DNA of 64,000 nucleotides from Bradyrhizobium sp. LLZ17 (GCF_041200145.1 NZ_CP165734.1:4092001-4156000), one strand, 5' to 3'. Shown: positions 9,874-19,619, numbered from the stretch's first letter. A program made the numbers and translations. The notes: a model not told the origin generated them from the sequence alone.

Positions 9874-10502
9874 GTCTTGCTCCCGGCGACCTCGACGATG
9901 GCCTCGGCAATGTTGGAGTAAGCACCGCACCGGCAGATATTGCCGCTCATGCGCTCACGCAGCTCGAGATTCGTAAGTTCAGGCGATGCAGCCAGATCGG
10001 CGGTGACGTGGCTCGGGATTCCCGCCTTGATTTCGTCGAGCACCGCCACGGCCGAGCAGATCTGCCCCGGCGTGCAATATCCGCATTGATATCCGTCGTG
10101 CTTGACGAAAGCCGCCTGCATCGGATGCAGGCGGTCCGGCTGGCCCAATCCCTCGATGGTGGTGACCTTGTCGCCTTCGTGCATGACCGCGAGCGTGAGA
10201 CACGAATTGATGCGCACGCCGTTGACGATCACGGTGCAAGCTCCGCACTGGCCGTGGTCGCAGCCTTTCTTGGTGCCGGTCAGGTTCAGATGTTCGCGCA
10301 GCGCGTCGAGCAGCGTCGTGCGGGGATCGAGCTGAAGGCTGCACGGTTTCCCGTTCACCTCGAACGAGACAGCAAGTCCGGGCTGGGTGAGCTTCGGTTG
10401 CGCCGGTTGGCCCTGTGCGCCCGGAACAGCTCCGATCATGGCTGTTGCAGTCCCGGCCGCGAGAATGCGCCGCCTCGATATTTCCTGTTCGGGTTTTTGC
10501 AT
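9870..10502 (-). CDS. paoA: Aldehyde oxidoreductase [2Fe-2S] subunit PaoA (YagT), Tat-exported
   Basis: 210 aa from ATG 10500-10502. A twin-arginine-type leader ([23 protein letters not shown]) precedes a plant-type [2Fe-2S] domain ([16 protein letters not shown]) and the C-terminal [2Fe-2S] domain ([10 protein letters not shown], then [10 protein letters not shown]). This is the xanthine-oxidase-family small subunit; the Tat signal assigns the complex to the periplasm, as in E. coli PaoABC. First of the three subunit genes, 146 bp after the MFS gene. A raw frame fuses it to the MFS gene only because of the MFS frameshift. Confidence 0.92.
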   Translation of the reverse strand: MQKPEQEISRRRILAAGTATAMIGAVPGAQGQPAQPKLTQPGLAVSFEVNGKPCSLQLDPRTTLLDALREHLNLTGTKKGCDHGQCGACTVIVNGVRINSCLTLAVMHEGDKVTTIEGLGQPDRLHPMQAAFVKHDGYQCGYCTPGQICSAVAVLDEIKAGIPSHVTADLAASPELTNLELRERMSGNICRCGAYSNIAEAIVEVAGSKT

Positions 10503-10648
10503 ATCATCACCGCTAGGTTTCCTGCGCCGGCCGCCGGATTGCAGGACGGTTCCGTCGCACAACAATTCCCACGCGGCGCGCAAGTTCGAGTGGACCGCCT
10601 GGATGTGGCGGTGAATGTTTTTCATCAATGGCAGGCGGCTCGATTGCC

Positions 10649-11861
10649 TCATTGCTGGGCAATGGTACGAGCATGGCGGCTTGCGCGCCGTCCGAAGCAG
10701 GCGAAGAGCGCAGAGGCACAAAGCAAGGCCGCGCTGATGCCGAAGGTGCTTTGGTAACCGCTCGAATCGTAGAATTGACCCCCGACGGTGGCGCCAATAG
10801 TGATCGCGAGCTGGATGATGGCCACCATGAGACCCCCCACCCCGCTCGGCATCGTCAGGCAGCACCCGGCTGAGCCAGGTCCACCACGCGACGGGCGCGA
10901 CCGTGCCGATCAACCCCCATGCCGCAATCAGGCTAGCCACGGCCGGAAGCGAGCTTCCGAGAAAAATGAGCCCAACCGCGATCAACGCCATCGCCAGCGG
11001 CATTGCGACAAGCGGGCCGTAGAGCCGGGTCTCGAGGATCGTACCGATCAAGTAGGTTCCAAGCAGTCCGGCGAGACCCATGATCAGCAGCAGCGACGAA
11101 AGGGTGGAAACGCTGACATGAGCGATGGTTTCCAGGAACGGCCGCACGTAAGTGAACAGCGCGAATTGCCCCATGAAGAAGAACGCGACGGAGGCCATTC
11201 CGAGACTGACCTTCGGAATGCGAAGGATACCGAACACGGAGACCTCGCGTGTGGCTTTGTCCGCCGGCATCGACGGGAGCGTCAGGAGTTGCCAGACCAG
11301 CGCGAGCGCCGCGAACGGAACGACCGAAAAGAAGGCGCCTCGCCAACCGATGCACTGACCGAGAAAGCTTCCCAATGGCGCGGCAATCGTCGTCGCCAGC
11401 GCATTGCCGCCGTTGAAGATGGCGAGCGCCCGCGGCACCTGCCTCTCGGGGACCAGGCGCATGGCAGTGGCCGCAGACATCGACCAGAAGCCGCCGATGA
11501 CGATCCCGATCAGCGCCCGCCCCGCCATGAAGACGGATTGGCTCGGCGCAACCGCTACGATCAGCCCCGAGATCATCATCACGCCGGTGAGAGACAGCAG
11601 GACGATCCGCCGATCGATGCCGCGCGTCGCTCTAGAAATGAGCAGGCTCGCCAGCACGGCGAAAATTCCGGAGACGGCGATGGCCCGGCCCGCTTGACCC
11701 TCCGTGATGTGAAGATCCGCGGCGATCGGCGTCAGCAGACTGACGGGCATGAATTCGGACGCAATCAGCGTCGCAACGCACAAGGTGAGCGCGAAGACCG
11801 CGCTCCATGCAGGCGCTTGCCGGCGAACGGCGCCGTTCTCATGCGTGGTTTGAACTGTCAT
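10649..11861 (-). pseudogene. MFS efflux transporter (AraJ-like), 1-nt frameshift in a G6 run
   Basis: Start ATG 11859-11861 (MTVQTTHENGAVRRQAPAW). About ten membrane segments follow, with the motif RALIGIVIGGFWSMSAATAMR, as in drug/sugar efflux MFS proteins. At 10833-10838 (G6 on the coding strand) the frame is lost; the last membrane segments (GLMVAIIQLAITIGATVGG to RTIAQQ) are in another frame, ending 10649. A G5 run would give RGGGLMVAIIQL and a 403-aa protein, the normal length. Located between lysR and paoA, co-directional; export of an aldehyde, acid or toxic compound is only a guess. Confidence 0.85.
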
Positions 11862-11925
11862 TGTTGCCTCTGAACGGCTCAGCGCCCGGGCGAGCCGGAC
11901 ATCAGGCGACCATCTGCCGCCTTCG
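11821..11925. repeat. Intact copy of the duplicated MFS start/leader segment
   Basis: Direct-orientation partner of 5990-6088, closely similar over about 100 bp. Here it is in place: it covers the first 14 codons of the MFS gene and its leader. The two copies bracket the 5.8-kb pao block. Confidence 0.8.
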
Positions 11926-12005
11926 TTCAGATAACTTTCAGGCGAGCTGCAGAATAGGCCAAGCCAGTCGGACGGCGCGTTGAGAGGAATTCATCGATGG
12001 CCGTT

Positions 12006-12914
12006 TCAAAGGCCGAGCGGACGCAGCTCGCGGACGAGATCGATGAACAGTCGAAGCGCCGCGGGGAGCTGGCGCCGGCTCGAGTAGTAGATATGGAAGC
12101 CGGGGCCAAGCGGCGCCCAATCGTCCAACACCGTCCGCAGCGTGCCGTCGCGGAGATCCTTGCGGACCATCGGCTCGGCGACGTACATCAGCCCAGCCCC
12201 GTCCCTCACCGCGACCAAGCCAAGATGGCCTTGATCGACGGTGAGCCCGCCTGGGGCATTCACCTCGATCTTCTCGTCACCTCGCTCGAATTCCCAGCGG
12301 TAGATGCTCTCGTCTCCGATCCGAATCTTGACGCAACGATGAGCCTGGAGGTCGTCAGGATGCGTCGGCGCGCCGACCCGCTCGATGTAGGACGGCGCCC
12401 CGACGACCATCCACCTGACGTCAGCGGACAGACGCTGTGCGATCATGTCCTGCGGCACCGTGCCGCCATGGCGGATCCCTGCGTCGAAGCCGCTTTCGAT
12501 CACGTCGATCATCCGGTTGTTCACCGAGAATTCAATCTCGACGTCGGGGTAGCGATCGAGGAACGTCGCCATCACCGGTCCGACGAGAAATTCGGCCGCC
12601 TCGGTCGGCACGCTCATTCGCACGCGGCCCATCGGTCCGTCCCGGAAGCGATTGAGCACGTCCATCGCGCTTCCGATCTCGTCGAACGGCCGCGCCAGCG
12701 CAGACTGCAGCGCCTCGCCGGCCGCAGAGAGCGTCACGCTGCGGCTGGTCCGGTTGAGCAGCCGGACCCGAAGGCGCTCCTCCAGGCTCCGGATCGCGTG
12801 ACTCAGCGCCGAAGCGCCGATGCCGAGCTCGAGCGCAGCGCGACGGAAATTCCGGTGCTTCGCGATCTCCAGGAAGTAGGCAAGGTCAGCAAGGTCGGAC
12901 CGGCGAAACTGCAT
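12006..12914 (-). CDS. LysR-family transcriptional regulator
   Basis: 302 aa. The N-terminal winged helix-turn-helix is clear (DLADLAYFLEIAKHRNFRRAALELGIGASALSHAIRSLEERL), followed by a substrate-binding domain ([16 protein letters not shown]). It sits upstream of, and in the same direction as, the MFS and pao genes, so it is the probable regulator of that block, unlike the usual divergent LysR layout. The effector is unknown. A piece of its sequence recurs at 6160-6234. Confidence 0.9.
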   Translation of the reverse strand: MQFRRSDLADLAYFLEIAKHRNFRRAALELGIGASALSHAIRSLEERLRVRLLNRTSRSVTLSAAGEALQSALARPFDEIGSAMDVLNRFRDGPMGRVRMSVPTEAAEFLVGPVMATFLDRYPDVEIEFSVNNRMIDVIESGFDAGIRHGGTVPQDMIAQRLSADVRWMVVGAPSYIERVGAPTHPDDLQAHRCVKIRIGDESIYRWEFERGDEKIEVNAPGGLTVDQGHLGLVAVRDGAGLMYVAEPMVRKDLRDGTLRTVLDDWAPLGPGFHIYYSSRRQLPAALRLFIDLVRELRPLGL

Positions 12915-13007
12915 GCTCAGCGGCTCTCACGCAAATACGCCCTCGCAGGAGGCGACGACTTCCCAAGCGGCATTCTTACGTCAGTCGCGCCCGGTGACAG
13001 CGGTGGG

Positions 13008-13628
13008 TCATGAGCCGCGCTGAATCCGATCAATCAGCGCGCTGACGGCGCGCTGCGCTCGGAGCCGATCGGCGGTTCTGACATGGGCCGCCTCTTGAAA
13101 CGCAACAATCTCGAACACGATCTGCTGTGGATCCGCATTGGGCGCTAACGCACCCTCGCCCTTGGCCTGCATTGTCGCCGAAAGAAGCGCTTGGCGCCAA
13201 ATCTCCCTATACTCCGTGACAAGCGATTGAATGGCGCCCGGCCGGGCGCGATACTCGCCAGCTACCGCCGTCACTATGCAGCCGCCCGGAAACTCCTCGT
13301 CCTCCAGCAGTTGGAACCAAGCATCGCAGAGCGCCTTCAGCGCCCCTAAAGCGCCCCGCCGGGCGCGCATTTTGGCACGCAACGCGGCGGCAAATGCGTC
13401 CGCACCAAACCTGAGTGTTTGTAGCTGAAGATCCTCTCGGTCCTGGAAAAGATTAGCCAAGGTGCTCTTCGGGACGTTGGCAACGAGCGCCACACGACCG
13501 AACGTGATTCCCTCTAGGCCCTCGATGCCGGCGATTTTGGCGGCTTGTTCGAGCACAGCCGCGCGGGTCCGATCGCCTCGGACTCTGCGCCCGTCGGGCC
13601 GTTCACTTCTTGGAATCGTCGCACTCAT
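13008..13628 (-). CDS. TetR-family transcriptional regulator
   Basis: 206 aa using ATG 13626-13628 (MSATIPRSERPDGRRVRGDRT). The frame is open further upstream, but that part would run through the palindromic operator and is unlike the family. The helix-turn-helix is at ITFGRVALVANVPKSTLANLFQDREDL, and the C-terminal domain contains EEFPGGCIVTAVAGEYRARPGAI, as in YcdC/TetR_C_6-type regulators. It lies 73 bp downstream of the SnoaL-like gene and is probably co-transcribed with it, acting as its autoregulated repressor. Confidence 0.88.
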   Translation of the reverse strand: MSATIPRSERPDGRRVRGDRTRAAVLEQAAKIAGIEGLEGITFGRVALVANVPKSTLANLFQDREDLQLQTLRFGADAFAAALRAKMRARRGALGALKALCDAWFQLLEDEEFPGGCIVTAVAGEYRARPGAIQSLVTEYREIWRQALLSATMQAKGEGALAPNADPQQIVFEIVAFQEAAHVRTADRLRAQRAVSALIDRIQRGS

Positions 13629-13642
13629 CGGCAGAAAATTAC

Positions 13643-13654
13643 ACGACCGGTCGT
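13643..13654. promoter_or_regulatory. Palindrome ACGACCGGTCGT upstream of the TetR gene
   Basis: Perfect 12-bp palindrome 15 bp before the TetR start codon. It resembles the ACGATCGT half-sites found upstream of the SnoaL gene, so all may be operators of this TetR protein. The palindrome is seen; the binding is inferred. Confidence 0.5.
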
Positions 13655-13701
13655 CTAGATTCAAATTGACCGCTCTGCCTCTGGAATTTTCGCGGTCGCG
13701 A

Positions 13702-14160
13702 CTAGGCCACACCTGCACTGGTTTTCGCAACCACGGCCGCCATGCGTTCAGCCAAGCCTCTGGTGTCCCAATAGACATTGGCTTGGTAGATGCGATCGCC
13801 GCGAACGTTGAAACGATCTACGCCGCTCCACGCGAGCGGCTGGCCGGCGACGCTTGCGGTCGCTTGCCATTCGATCATCACAGCGTCGTCCGTAGGCGCC
13901 CACCGCACCACCTCGAGTCGCAGATCCGGCAGTCTCCTCAAGACGTCCCTGAAATGTTCGACGACAGCCTCTCTGTTGCCCGGAGCAGTCATCGGCGGGA
14001 TCAGATTTTGTGTCTCCGGGTGCATCAGATCGCGCAAGGCGTCCGCGCTCGGCTTGTCCCACTTCTCTGCAAAGCGCGCGACGATATCGCGCGCTGCGGC
14101 AAGCTGCCCCGCAGTGGGAGCGACATAGGCATTTTGAGCTTGGGTGCCAACACTGGACAT
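13702..14160 (-). CDS. SnoaL/NTF2-like ester cyclase family protein
   Basis: 152 aa from ATG 14158-14160, preceded by AGGAGA at good spacing; nine more codons upstream are open but lack a ribosome site. The fold pattern of NTF2-like/SnoaL proteins is visible: ARDIVARFAEKWDKPSADALRDLMHPET, EHFRDVLRRLPDLRLEV, DDAVMIEWQATASVAGQPLAWSGVDRFNVRGDRI. Proteins of this class bind or act on small hydrophobic molecules; the substrate is unknown. First gene of a two-gene unit with the TetR regulator. Confidence 0.83.
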   Translation of the reverse strand: MSSVGTQAQNAYVAPTAGQLAAARDIVARFAEKWDKPSADALRDLMHPETQNLIPPMTAPGNREAVVEHFRDVLRRLPDLRLEVVRWAPTDDAVMIEWQATASVAGQPLAWSGVDRFNVRGDRIYQANVYWDTRGLAERMAAVVAKTSAGVA

Positions 14161-14185
14161 TGTTGTCTCCTGTTCAATTAACAAC

Positions 14186-14240
14186 ACGATCGTACGTATT
14201 GTTTTTACGGCGAAGAGTCAACAATTATAAGTACGATCGT
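14186..14240. promoter_or_regulatory. Two inverted GTACGATCGT-type sites in the SnoaL/TetR promoter
   Basis: ACGATCGTACGT at 14186-14197 and GTACGATCGT at 14231-14240 are inverted copies of one motif, about 46 bp apart centre to centre, immediately upstream of the SnoaL start. Probable operators for the neighbouring TetR protein. The rest of 14241-14433 holds a T10 run at about 14357-14366 and nothing else I can recognise. Confidence 0.5.
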
Positions 14241-14433
14241 CCGGCTTGTTGTGAAGGCGACCTTCTCCTCGCGTTCGCGACAATCTGGCCGAGCTCCTCC
14301 GGTAGCGGTTGGGAGTGCTTTCAGGGACGTCACATTGCGAGCGGCATTGACCACCGTTTTTTTTTTACAAACGTGCAGCGCTAATCCGTTGGTTGCTGAT
14401 TCAATCGGGGAGAAGAGACCCTTAGAAGGGCCG

Positions 14434-14509
14434 TGGTGCCCAGGGGCGGAATCGAACCACCGACACTGCGATTTTCAGTCGCATGCTCTACCAACTGAGC
14501 TACCTGGGC
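14434..14509 (-). tRNA. tRNA-Phe (GAA)
   Basis: 76 nt including an encoded CCA. Acceptor arms GCCCAGG/CCTGGGC pair, the D arm reads GCTCAGTTGGTAGAGC, the anticodon stem-loop is GCGACTGAAAATCGC with anticodon GAA, and the T arm reads GGTTCGATTCC. All arms fold with standard bases. Confidence 0.97.
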
Positions 14510-14706
14510 GTGCTCCAAAGAGGGGCCAAAGAGAAGGTCAAGGCCTATGGAGCGGGCGGTTTATAGTGGGCCGGAAGCGGCCTGTCCACCCGGCTTCGCC
14601 AAGAGGCTTCGCCGGGCACGGCCCGGCTGTGCACAAGCTGGGGCGGGCTTGCCGCGGCTCGGGCCGGGTGGATCGGGATATCAACTAAATCACTGACATT
14701 GCTTTG

Positions 14707-14889
14707 TTATTCTTCGCCATCCACTTCGTCATCGCGGCCGGGGATGACGTAGGAGCCCTTCAGCCAGCGGTTCAGGTCGACGTCGCGGCAGCGCGACGAG
14801 CAGAACGGGCGGGTGGCCTCTGACTGCGGCTTGCCACAGATCGGGCAGGTTTTGAGGGGACCGGCGGGCTTTTTGACGTGGTCGTCCAT
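14707..14889 (-). CDS. yacG: DNA gyrase inhibitor YacG (zinc-binding)
   Basis: 60 aa. The four-cysteine zinc motif is CPICGKP then [15 protein letters not shown], followed by GSYVIPG, which is the standard YacG pattern. YacG family proteins bind zinc and inhibit gyrase by contacting GyrB. It is 144 bp downstream of maf in the same direction, the usual alphaproteobacterial neighbour. Confidence 0.93.
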   Translation of the reverse strand: MDDHVKKPAGPLKTCPICGKPQSEATRPFCSSRCRDVDLNRWLKGSYVIPGRDDEVDGEE

Positions 14890-15033
14890 GGGCGCGGCAG
14901 CTTACACGAGGTGACGGGGATCAAGCGCCTATCGGCAAACGGGTTCCTGGGATCGCGGTGCACGCAGAATCTGCCGGAGCGGGCGGGCCGATTCTACTGT
15001 GCATGGGGTTGTTTTCGCGTTTTTTCTTGGCGC

Positions 15034-15663
15034 TCACACGGCGATGGCGTTGAGCCAGCCGAAGCGGATCGGAAATCCCTCGCCGCCGAGCAAGGTCGTG
15101 GTCTCGTAGAGCGGCAGGCCGACGACGTTGGTGTAGGAGCCGACCATCTTGACCACGAACGACCCGGCGATGCCCTGCACCGCATAGCCGCCGGCTTTGC
15201 CGCGCCATTCGCCGGAGCCGATATAGGCCTGGATGTCGTCTTCCGACAGCCGCTTGAAGCGGACCCGGGTCTCGACCAGCCGCTGGCGGAAGGCCTCGCG
15301 CGGCGTGACCAGACAGATCGCGGTGTAGACGCGATGGTTGCGGCCGGATAGCAGCCGCAGGCACTGCGCGGCTTCGTCGACGAGGTTGGCCTTGGGCAGG
15401 ATGCGGCGGCCGACCGCCACCACCGTGTCGGCTGAGAGGATGAAGGCGCCGCGCAGCTCGTCGTCGAGCTGGACTGATTTGAGCGCCGCATCGGCCTTGG
15501 CTCGGGCGAGGCGGTTGGCGCAGGCGCGCGGCAGCTCGCCCCGCTTCGGCGTCTCGTCGACGTCGGCGGGCCGGAGCGCATCGGGCTCGATGCCGGCCTG
15601 GTTGAGCAGCGACAGGCGCCGCGGCGAACCGGAGGCAAGAACGAATTTGGGGCGGCCAAGCAT
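15034..15663 (-). CDS. maf: Maf-family nucleoside triphosphate pyrophosphatase
   Basis: 209 aa. Maf signature at the N-terminus, [17 protein letters not shown], then VDETPKRGE and the catalytic-loop text [19 protein letters not shown]; the C-terminal part has [12 protein letters not shown] and VGLPLYET. Hydrolyses non-canonical or modified NTPs in the cytoplasm. Lies between the LMW phosphatase gene and yacG, all on the minus strand. The infA gene often found just upstream of maf in related genomes is not here: the 150-bp gap is too short. Confidence 0.93.
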   Translation of the reverse strand: MLGRPKFVLASGSPRRLSLLNQAGIEPDALRPADVDETPKRGELPRACANRLARAKADAALKSVQLDDELRGAFILSADTVVAVGRRILPKANLVDEAAQCLRLLSGRNHRVYTAICLVTPREAFRQRLVETRVRFKRLSEDDIQAYIGSGEWRGKAGGYAVQGIAGSFVVKMVGSYTNVVGLPLYETTTLLGGEGFPIRFGWLNAIAV

Positions 15664-15813
15664 CAGGTGATTTTGGGAGGACGAAGCAGGGGTGAATTGC
15701 GCGCGGAACCTATCGGAAGGGGGCTGATTTCACAACCCGGGAACCCGGACTTTACTGATTCGGGGACCTCGGGATGCGTGTGCCCACAGTCTGTGACGCC
15801 GGTGTTACGGGAA

Positions 15814-16281
15814 CTACCCGCTCGCCGCCCCCACCTTCGCGAACCGCCGCCGGATGCGCATCAGGAGCTGGTCGCAGACCTCGCGGTAGGCGGCGAGCTT
15901 CTGATCGCGGCTGCCTTCGATGGTGGTGGGATCATGCGTCGGCCAGTATTCGACGTCGGCGGCAAGCGTCCTGGTCAGCTCCAGCGCCTTGTGATGCGCC
16001 TCGGGTGAGAGGGTGATGATGAGGTCGAAATTCAACCCCTCCCAATCCTCCAGCTCCTCGAAGGTCTGCGGCTTGTGCGTGGAGATGTCTTGTCCCAGTT
16101 CGTCCATCACCGCGACCGCGAACGGATCGAGTTCGCCCTTCCTCGCCCCGGCTGACTTCACGTAGAGGCCCTGCGGAAACATGTGCCGCAGCAGGCTCTC
16201 GGCCATGGGCGAGCGCACGCTGTTCATCGCGCAGGCGAACAGCACCGATTGCGGATCGCGTGCGCGTGGCGGACCCGCCAT
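15814..16281 (-). CDS. Low-molecular-weight protein tyrosine phosphatase / ArsC-like
   Basis: 155 aa. The P-loop C-x5-R-S is at Cys17 (ACAMNSVRSPMAESLL), and the general-acid loop is EYWPTHDPTTIEG near the C-terminus. This is the LMW-PTP fold, shared with thioredoxin-type arsenate reductases; the extra arsenate-reductase cysteines are not visible, so a phosphatase is likelier. Member of the conserved hisD-UPF0262-phosphatase-maf gene string; its biological substrate there is not known to me. Confidence 0.85.
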   Translation of the reverse strand: MAGPPRARDPQSVLFACAMNSVRSPMAESLLRHMFPQGLYVKSAGARKGELDPFAVAVMDELGQDISTHKPQTFEELEDWEGLNFDLIITLSPEAHHKALELTRTLAADVEYWPTHDPTTIEGSRDQKLAAYREVCDQLLMRIRRRFAKVGAASG

Positions 16282-16353
16282 CGCCGCCTAGCCTTCTTTG
16301 ATCGAGGGCACGGCCTTGTCGGAAAACCGCTGCACACTTTCCCGGGCCATGCC

Positions 16354-16851
16354 CTACCCCTTCCAATGCAGAACGGTGATGAGTGTGAACAGCCGGCGCG
16401 AGGTCTCGAAGTCGACGCGGACCTTGCCCTTCAGCCGCTCCTGCAGCGTGCGCGAGCCCTCGTCGTGGATACCGCGGCGGCCCATGTCGATGGCCTCGAT
16501 CTTGTCCGGTGTCGCTGTCCGGATCGCCTGGTAGTAACTGTCGCAAATCATGAAATAGTCCTTCACGATCCGCCGGAACGGCGTCAGCGACAACAGATGA
16601 GCGACCACGGGCGTGCCGTCCTCGCGGCGGATGTCGAACATCAGCCGGCTGCCGGTGATGCCGATATGCAGCGTGAACGGCCCCTTACCGTCGGCACCCT
16701 CGGGCGCGAACAGGTTCTGCTCGATCAGATCGTAGATCGCGATCGCGCGCTCATGCTCGATGTCCGGTCCGGAACGGCCGATCGATTCCTCGTCGAGGGT
16801 GACCGCGACGATGCGATTGGTCGAGTCGTCCTGTTCGGGCGGCTTTGTCAT
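16354..16851 (-). CDS. UPF0262 family protein
   Basis: 165 aa from ATG 16849-16851 ([19 protein letters not shown]), which overlaps the hisD stop by 4 nt. The family pattern is evident: [55 protein letters not shown]0262 proteins are restricted to alphaproteobacteria and always sit next to hisD; their role is unknown. Translationally coupled to hisD. Confidence 0.92.
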   Translation of the reverse strand: MTKPPEQDDSTNRIVAVTLDEESIGRSGPDIEHERAIAIYDLIEQNLFAPEGADGKGPFTLHIGITGSRLMFDIRREDGTPVVAHLLSLTPFRRIVKDYFMICDSYYQAIRTATPDKIEAIDMGRRGIHDEGSRTLQERLKGKVRVDFETSRRLFTLITVLHWKG

Positions 16852-18143
16852 GACAGATTGAGGCGCAATCCGATCGAGCGCGAATGGGCGTCCAAGCCTT
16901 CCGCCTTTCCGAGCGTCATGGCAGCCGGACCCAGCGCGCGCAGCTGATCGGGACCGCATTTCAGGATCGAGGTGCGCTTGATGAAATCGTGCACCGACAG
17001 GCCTGACGAGAACCGCGCCGAGCGCGCCGTCGGCAGCACATGGTTGGAGCCGCCGACATAATCGCCGATCGCCTCCGGCGTATGTGCGCCGAGGAACACC
17101 GCGCCGGCATTGCGAATCTTGGCGGCGAGCGCATCCGGATCCGCCGTCATAATCTCGAGATGCTCGGCGGCGATCGCGTCCGCGAGCGGGATGGCGTCGT
17201 TGAGATTTTCCACCATGATGATCGCGCCGAAATCGGCCCAGGAGCGGCCTGCGATGGCGGCGCGCGGCAGCGTCTTCAGCTGCGCTTCGACGGCGTTTTC
17301 GACATCGGCGGCAAGGCGCGCGGAATCGGTGATCAGGATCGATTGCGCGCTGGCATCGTGCTCGGCCTGCGCCAATAGGTCCGCGGCGATCCAGTCGGCA
17401 TTGCCGGTGTCGTCGGCAATCACCAGCACCTCGGAGGGGCCGGCGATCATGTCGATCCCGACCTTGCCGAACACCAGCCGCTTTGCGGCGGCGACATAGG
17501 CATTGCCGGGGCCGACGATCTTTGCGACCGGCGCGATCGTCGCCGTGCCGTGGGCGAGCGCGGCCACCGCCTGCGCGCCGCCGACGCGGTAGATTTCTGT
17601 GACGCCGCCGAGCCTGGCTGCCGCAAGCACCAGCGGGTTGAGCTTGCCGTCGGGCGCCGGCACCACCATTACCAGGCGCGAAACGCCGGCAACCCTCGCC
17701 GGCACCGCATTCATCAGCACCGAGGACGGATAGGCCGCAGTCCCTCCAGGCACGTAGAGGCCGGCGGATTCGATCGCGGTGTAGCGCCAGCCGAGCTCGA
17801 CGCCGAGCGGGTCGGTGAAGCGTTCGTCCTTCGGGAGCTGACGCGAATGGTAGCTCTCGATCCGCTCGCGCGCGAGCCTGAGGGCATCCAGCGTCGCGCC
17901 ATCGCAGGCCTTCACAGCGTCCTCGATCTCGCCGGCGGTGACGCGCAGGGAGGCCGCATCCAGCGTCAGCCGGTCGTATTTTTGCGTGGCCTCGAGCAGC
18001 GCGGCATCGCCGCGCCTGGCGACATCGTCGACGATCGCGCGCGCCGCGGCCTCGACGTCGGCCGAAGCCTCGCGCTTGGCGGCGAGGAAGGCTACGAATC
18101 GCTGGTCAAAATCGGCGCTGCTGCGGTCGAGGCGAACGGGCAT
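16848..18143 (-). CDS. hisD: Histidinol dehydrogenase
   Basis: 431 aa from ATG 18141-18143 ([16 protein letters not shown]), close to the usual 430-435. Family motifs are all visible: [56 protein letters not shown], the catalytic AEHLEI, and the C-terminal HDFIKRTS. Zinc enzyme for the last two steps of histidine synthesis, histidinol to histidine with NAD. Followed by the overlapping UPF0262 gene and preceded by DUF2948. Confidence 0.97.
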   Translation of the reverse strand: MPVRLDRSSADFDQRFVAFLAAKREASADVEAAARAIVDDVARRGDAALLEATQKYDRLTLDAASLRVTAGEIEDAVKACDGATLDALRLARERIESYHSRQLPKDERFTDPLGVELGWRYTAIESAGLYVPGGTAAYPSSVLMNAVPARVAGVSRLVMVVPAPDGKLNPLVLAAARLGGVTEIYRVGGAQAVAALAHGTATIAPVAKIVGPGNAYVAAAKRLVFGKVGIDMIAGPSEVLVIADDTGNADWIAADLLAQAEHDASAQSILITDSARLAADVENAVEAQLKTLPRAAIAGRSWADFGAIIMVENLNDAIPLADAIAAEHLEIMTADPDALAAKIRNAGAVFLGAHTPEAIGDYVGGSNHVLPTARSARFSSGLSVHDFIKRTSILKCGPDQLRALGPAAMTLGKAEGLDAHSRSIGLRLNLS

Positions 18144-18283
18144 GTTTCGATGCCTTTTGGCTGGTCTTTCGGGGGCGGATCGGCGTCGCAAGACCCCTGC
18201 TCAATGGCGCGGCGGCCCCCCGCCGTCAACCCTTGGCCGGGACGACACCGGAGCAAGTTTCGCTGGTATATCGCAAGCGGGCC

Positions 18284-18730
18284 TTACCCCTCCCCCTCCA
18301 TCTCGACCCCGATCCCCAGATCATCCGCCCCGAGGTCGGTCAGCTCGCATTCCAGGCATTCGACGTCGAGGCGGATGGCGCCGCCTTGGGCGAACAGCAA
18401 CAACGCGCTGCCGCCGGGCTCCTCGCGGCCGTCCTTGGGGTGAAACTCGATCCCAACCAGGTCCAGAACCGCCTCAGGCGCCTCAACATCGATGTCGCGC
18501 GACTTGCAGGCGAGCACGCGGTCGAAACGGAGCGCCGAAACCAGCCGGCGCGGCTCGGCCTCCCCGTCCAGCGTCTGCTCCCAGTCCAGCCGGCTCATGC
18601 CGACCACCAGGCGCTTCTCGGCCTGCCGCCAGATGATGTCGGAGGCTTGCACCCGGGCATCCTGCACATGAGTCGAGATCACGGCGAGATCATCGGCATC
18701 GAGCGCGATCAGCTTAAGCTGGGAAGACAT
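18284..18730 (-). CDS. DUF2948 family protein
   Basis: 148 aa from ATG 18728-18730 (MSSQLKLIALDADDLAVISTHVQDA). The opening LKLIALDADDLAVIS and SRLDWEQTL identify DUF2948, a small alphaproteobacterial protein that lies beside hisD and often murA. No catalytic motif is visible and its function is unknown. The murA gene that I would expect just upstream is absent; a hydrolase gene is there instead. Confidence 0.9.
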   Translation of the reverse strand: MSSQLKLIALDADDLAVISTHVQDARVQASDIIWRQAEKRLVVGMSRLDWEQTLDGEAEPRRLVSALRFDRVLACKSRDIDVEAPEAVLDLVGIEFHPKDGREEPGGSALLLFAQGGAIRLDVECLECELTDLGADDLGIGVEMEGEG

Positions 18731-18794
18731 CGCCGACAGTTCTCCTTCGGGGCGGATAGGCCTCAACGCGCGGAGGTGCCAGAATATCCAATCC

Positions 18795-19619
18795 TCATTC
18801 CCTGAAGAACGCCAGCAGGTCGGCGTTGATCGCCTCGGCGTGCGTGGTCGGCATGCCGTGCGGAAAGCCCTTGTAGGTCTTCAGCGTGCCGTTCTTCAGC
18901 AGCTTCGCCGACAGCGGGGCGGAATCGGCGTAAGGCACAATCTGGTCGTCGTCGCCATGCATCACCAGCACGGGCACGTTGATCTTCTTCAGATCCTCGG
19001 TGAAGTCGGTCTGCGAGAACGCGACGATGCCGTCGTAATGCGCCTTCGCGCCGCCCATCATGCCTTGCCGCCACCAGTTCTGGATCACCACTTCCAACGG
19101 CTTTGCGCCGGGGCGGTTGTAGCCGTAGAACGGGCCGGCGGCGATGTCGCGGTAGAACGCCGAACGGCCAGCGGCGAGCTGGGTCTGGAAATCGTCGAAC
19201 ACGCTCTTCGGCAGGCCGCCGGGATTGGCCTCCGTCTTCACCATCAGCGGCGGCACCGCGGAGAGGATCGCAGCCTTCGCCACCCGGCTCTCGCCGTGGC
19301 GCGCGATGTAATGCACGACCTCACCGCCGCCGGTGGAATGGCCGACGTGAATCGCGTTCTTGAGGTCGAGATGCGCCGTGACGGCCGCGAGGTCGTCGGC
19401 ATAGTGGTCCATGTCGTGACCGTCCGAGACCTGCGCCGAGCGGCCGTGGCCGCGGCGGTCATGCGCGACAACGCGATAGCCACGGGTCACGAAGAACATC
19501 ATCTGCGCGTCCCAGTCGTCGGAGGACAGCGGCCAGCCATGGCTGAATACGATCGGCTGGCCCGAGCCCCAATCCTTGTAGAATATCTCGACGCCGTCTT
19601 TGGTGGTGATGGTGGGCAT
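18795..19619 (-). CDS. Alpha/beta hydrolase, non-haem chloroperoxidase/arylesterase type
   Basis: 274 aa from ATG 19617-19619 ([23 protein letters not shown]). The open frame extends 56 codons further upstream but there it runs through a palindromic repeat. Oxyanion [10 protein letters not shown], nucleophile elbow GHSTGGGEV, acid HGDDDQIVP and catalytic His in [10 protein letters not shown] match cofactor-free chloroperoxidases and aryl esterases. Cytoplasmic; the natural substrate is unknown. Same strand as hisD but separated by 64 bp from DUF2948. Confidence 0.9.
   Translation of the reverse strand: MPTITTKDGVEIFYKDWGSGQPIVFSHGWPLSSDDWDAQMMFFVTRGYRVVAHDRRGHGRSAQVSDGHDMDHYADDLAAVTAHLDLKNAIHVGHSTGGGEVVHYIARHGESRVAKAAILSAVPPLMVKTEANPGGLPKSVFDDFQTQLAAGRSAFYRDIAAGPFYGYNRPGAKPLEVVIQNWWRQGMMGGAKAHYDGIVAFSQTDFTEDLKKINVPVLVMHGDDDQIVPYADSAPLSAKLLKNGTLKTYKGFPHGMPTTHAEAINADLLAFFRE

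Noticed and set aside
9870..11861. A 663-aa frame joining the MFS transporter to the [2Fe-2S] subunit
   Set aside because: Produced by the G6 frameshift. The MFS tail is in another frame, and PaoA has a separate ATG and Tat signal at 10502.
14357..14366. T10 run as a terminator of the SnoaL or tRNA unit
   Set aside because: No adjacent GC-rich stem in the right orientation for either gene.
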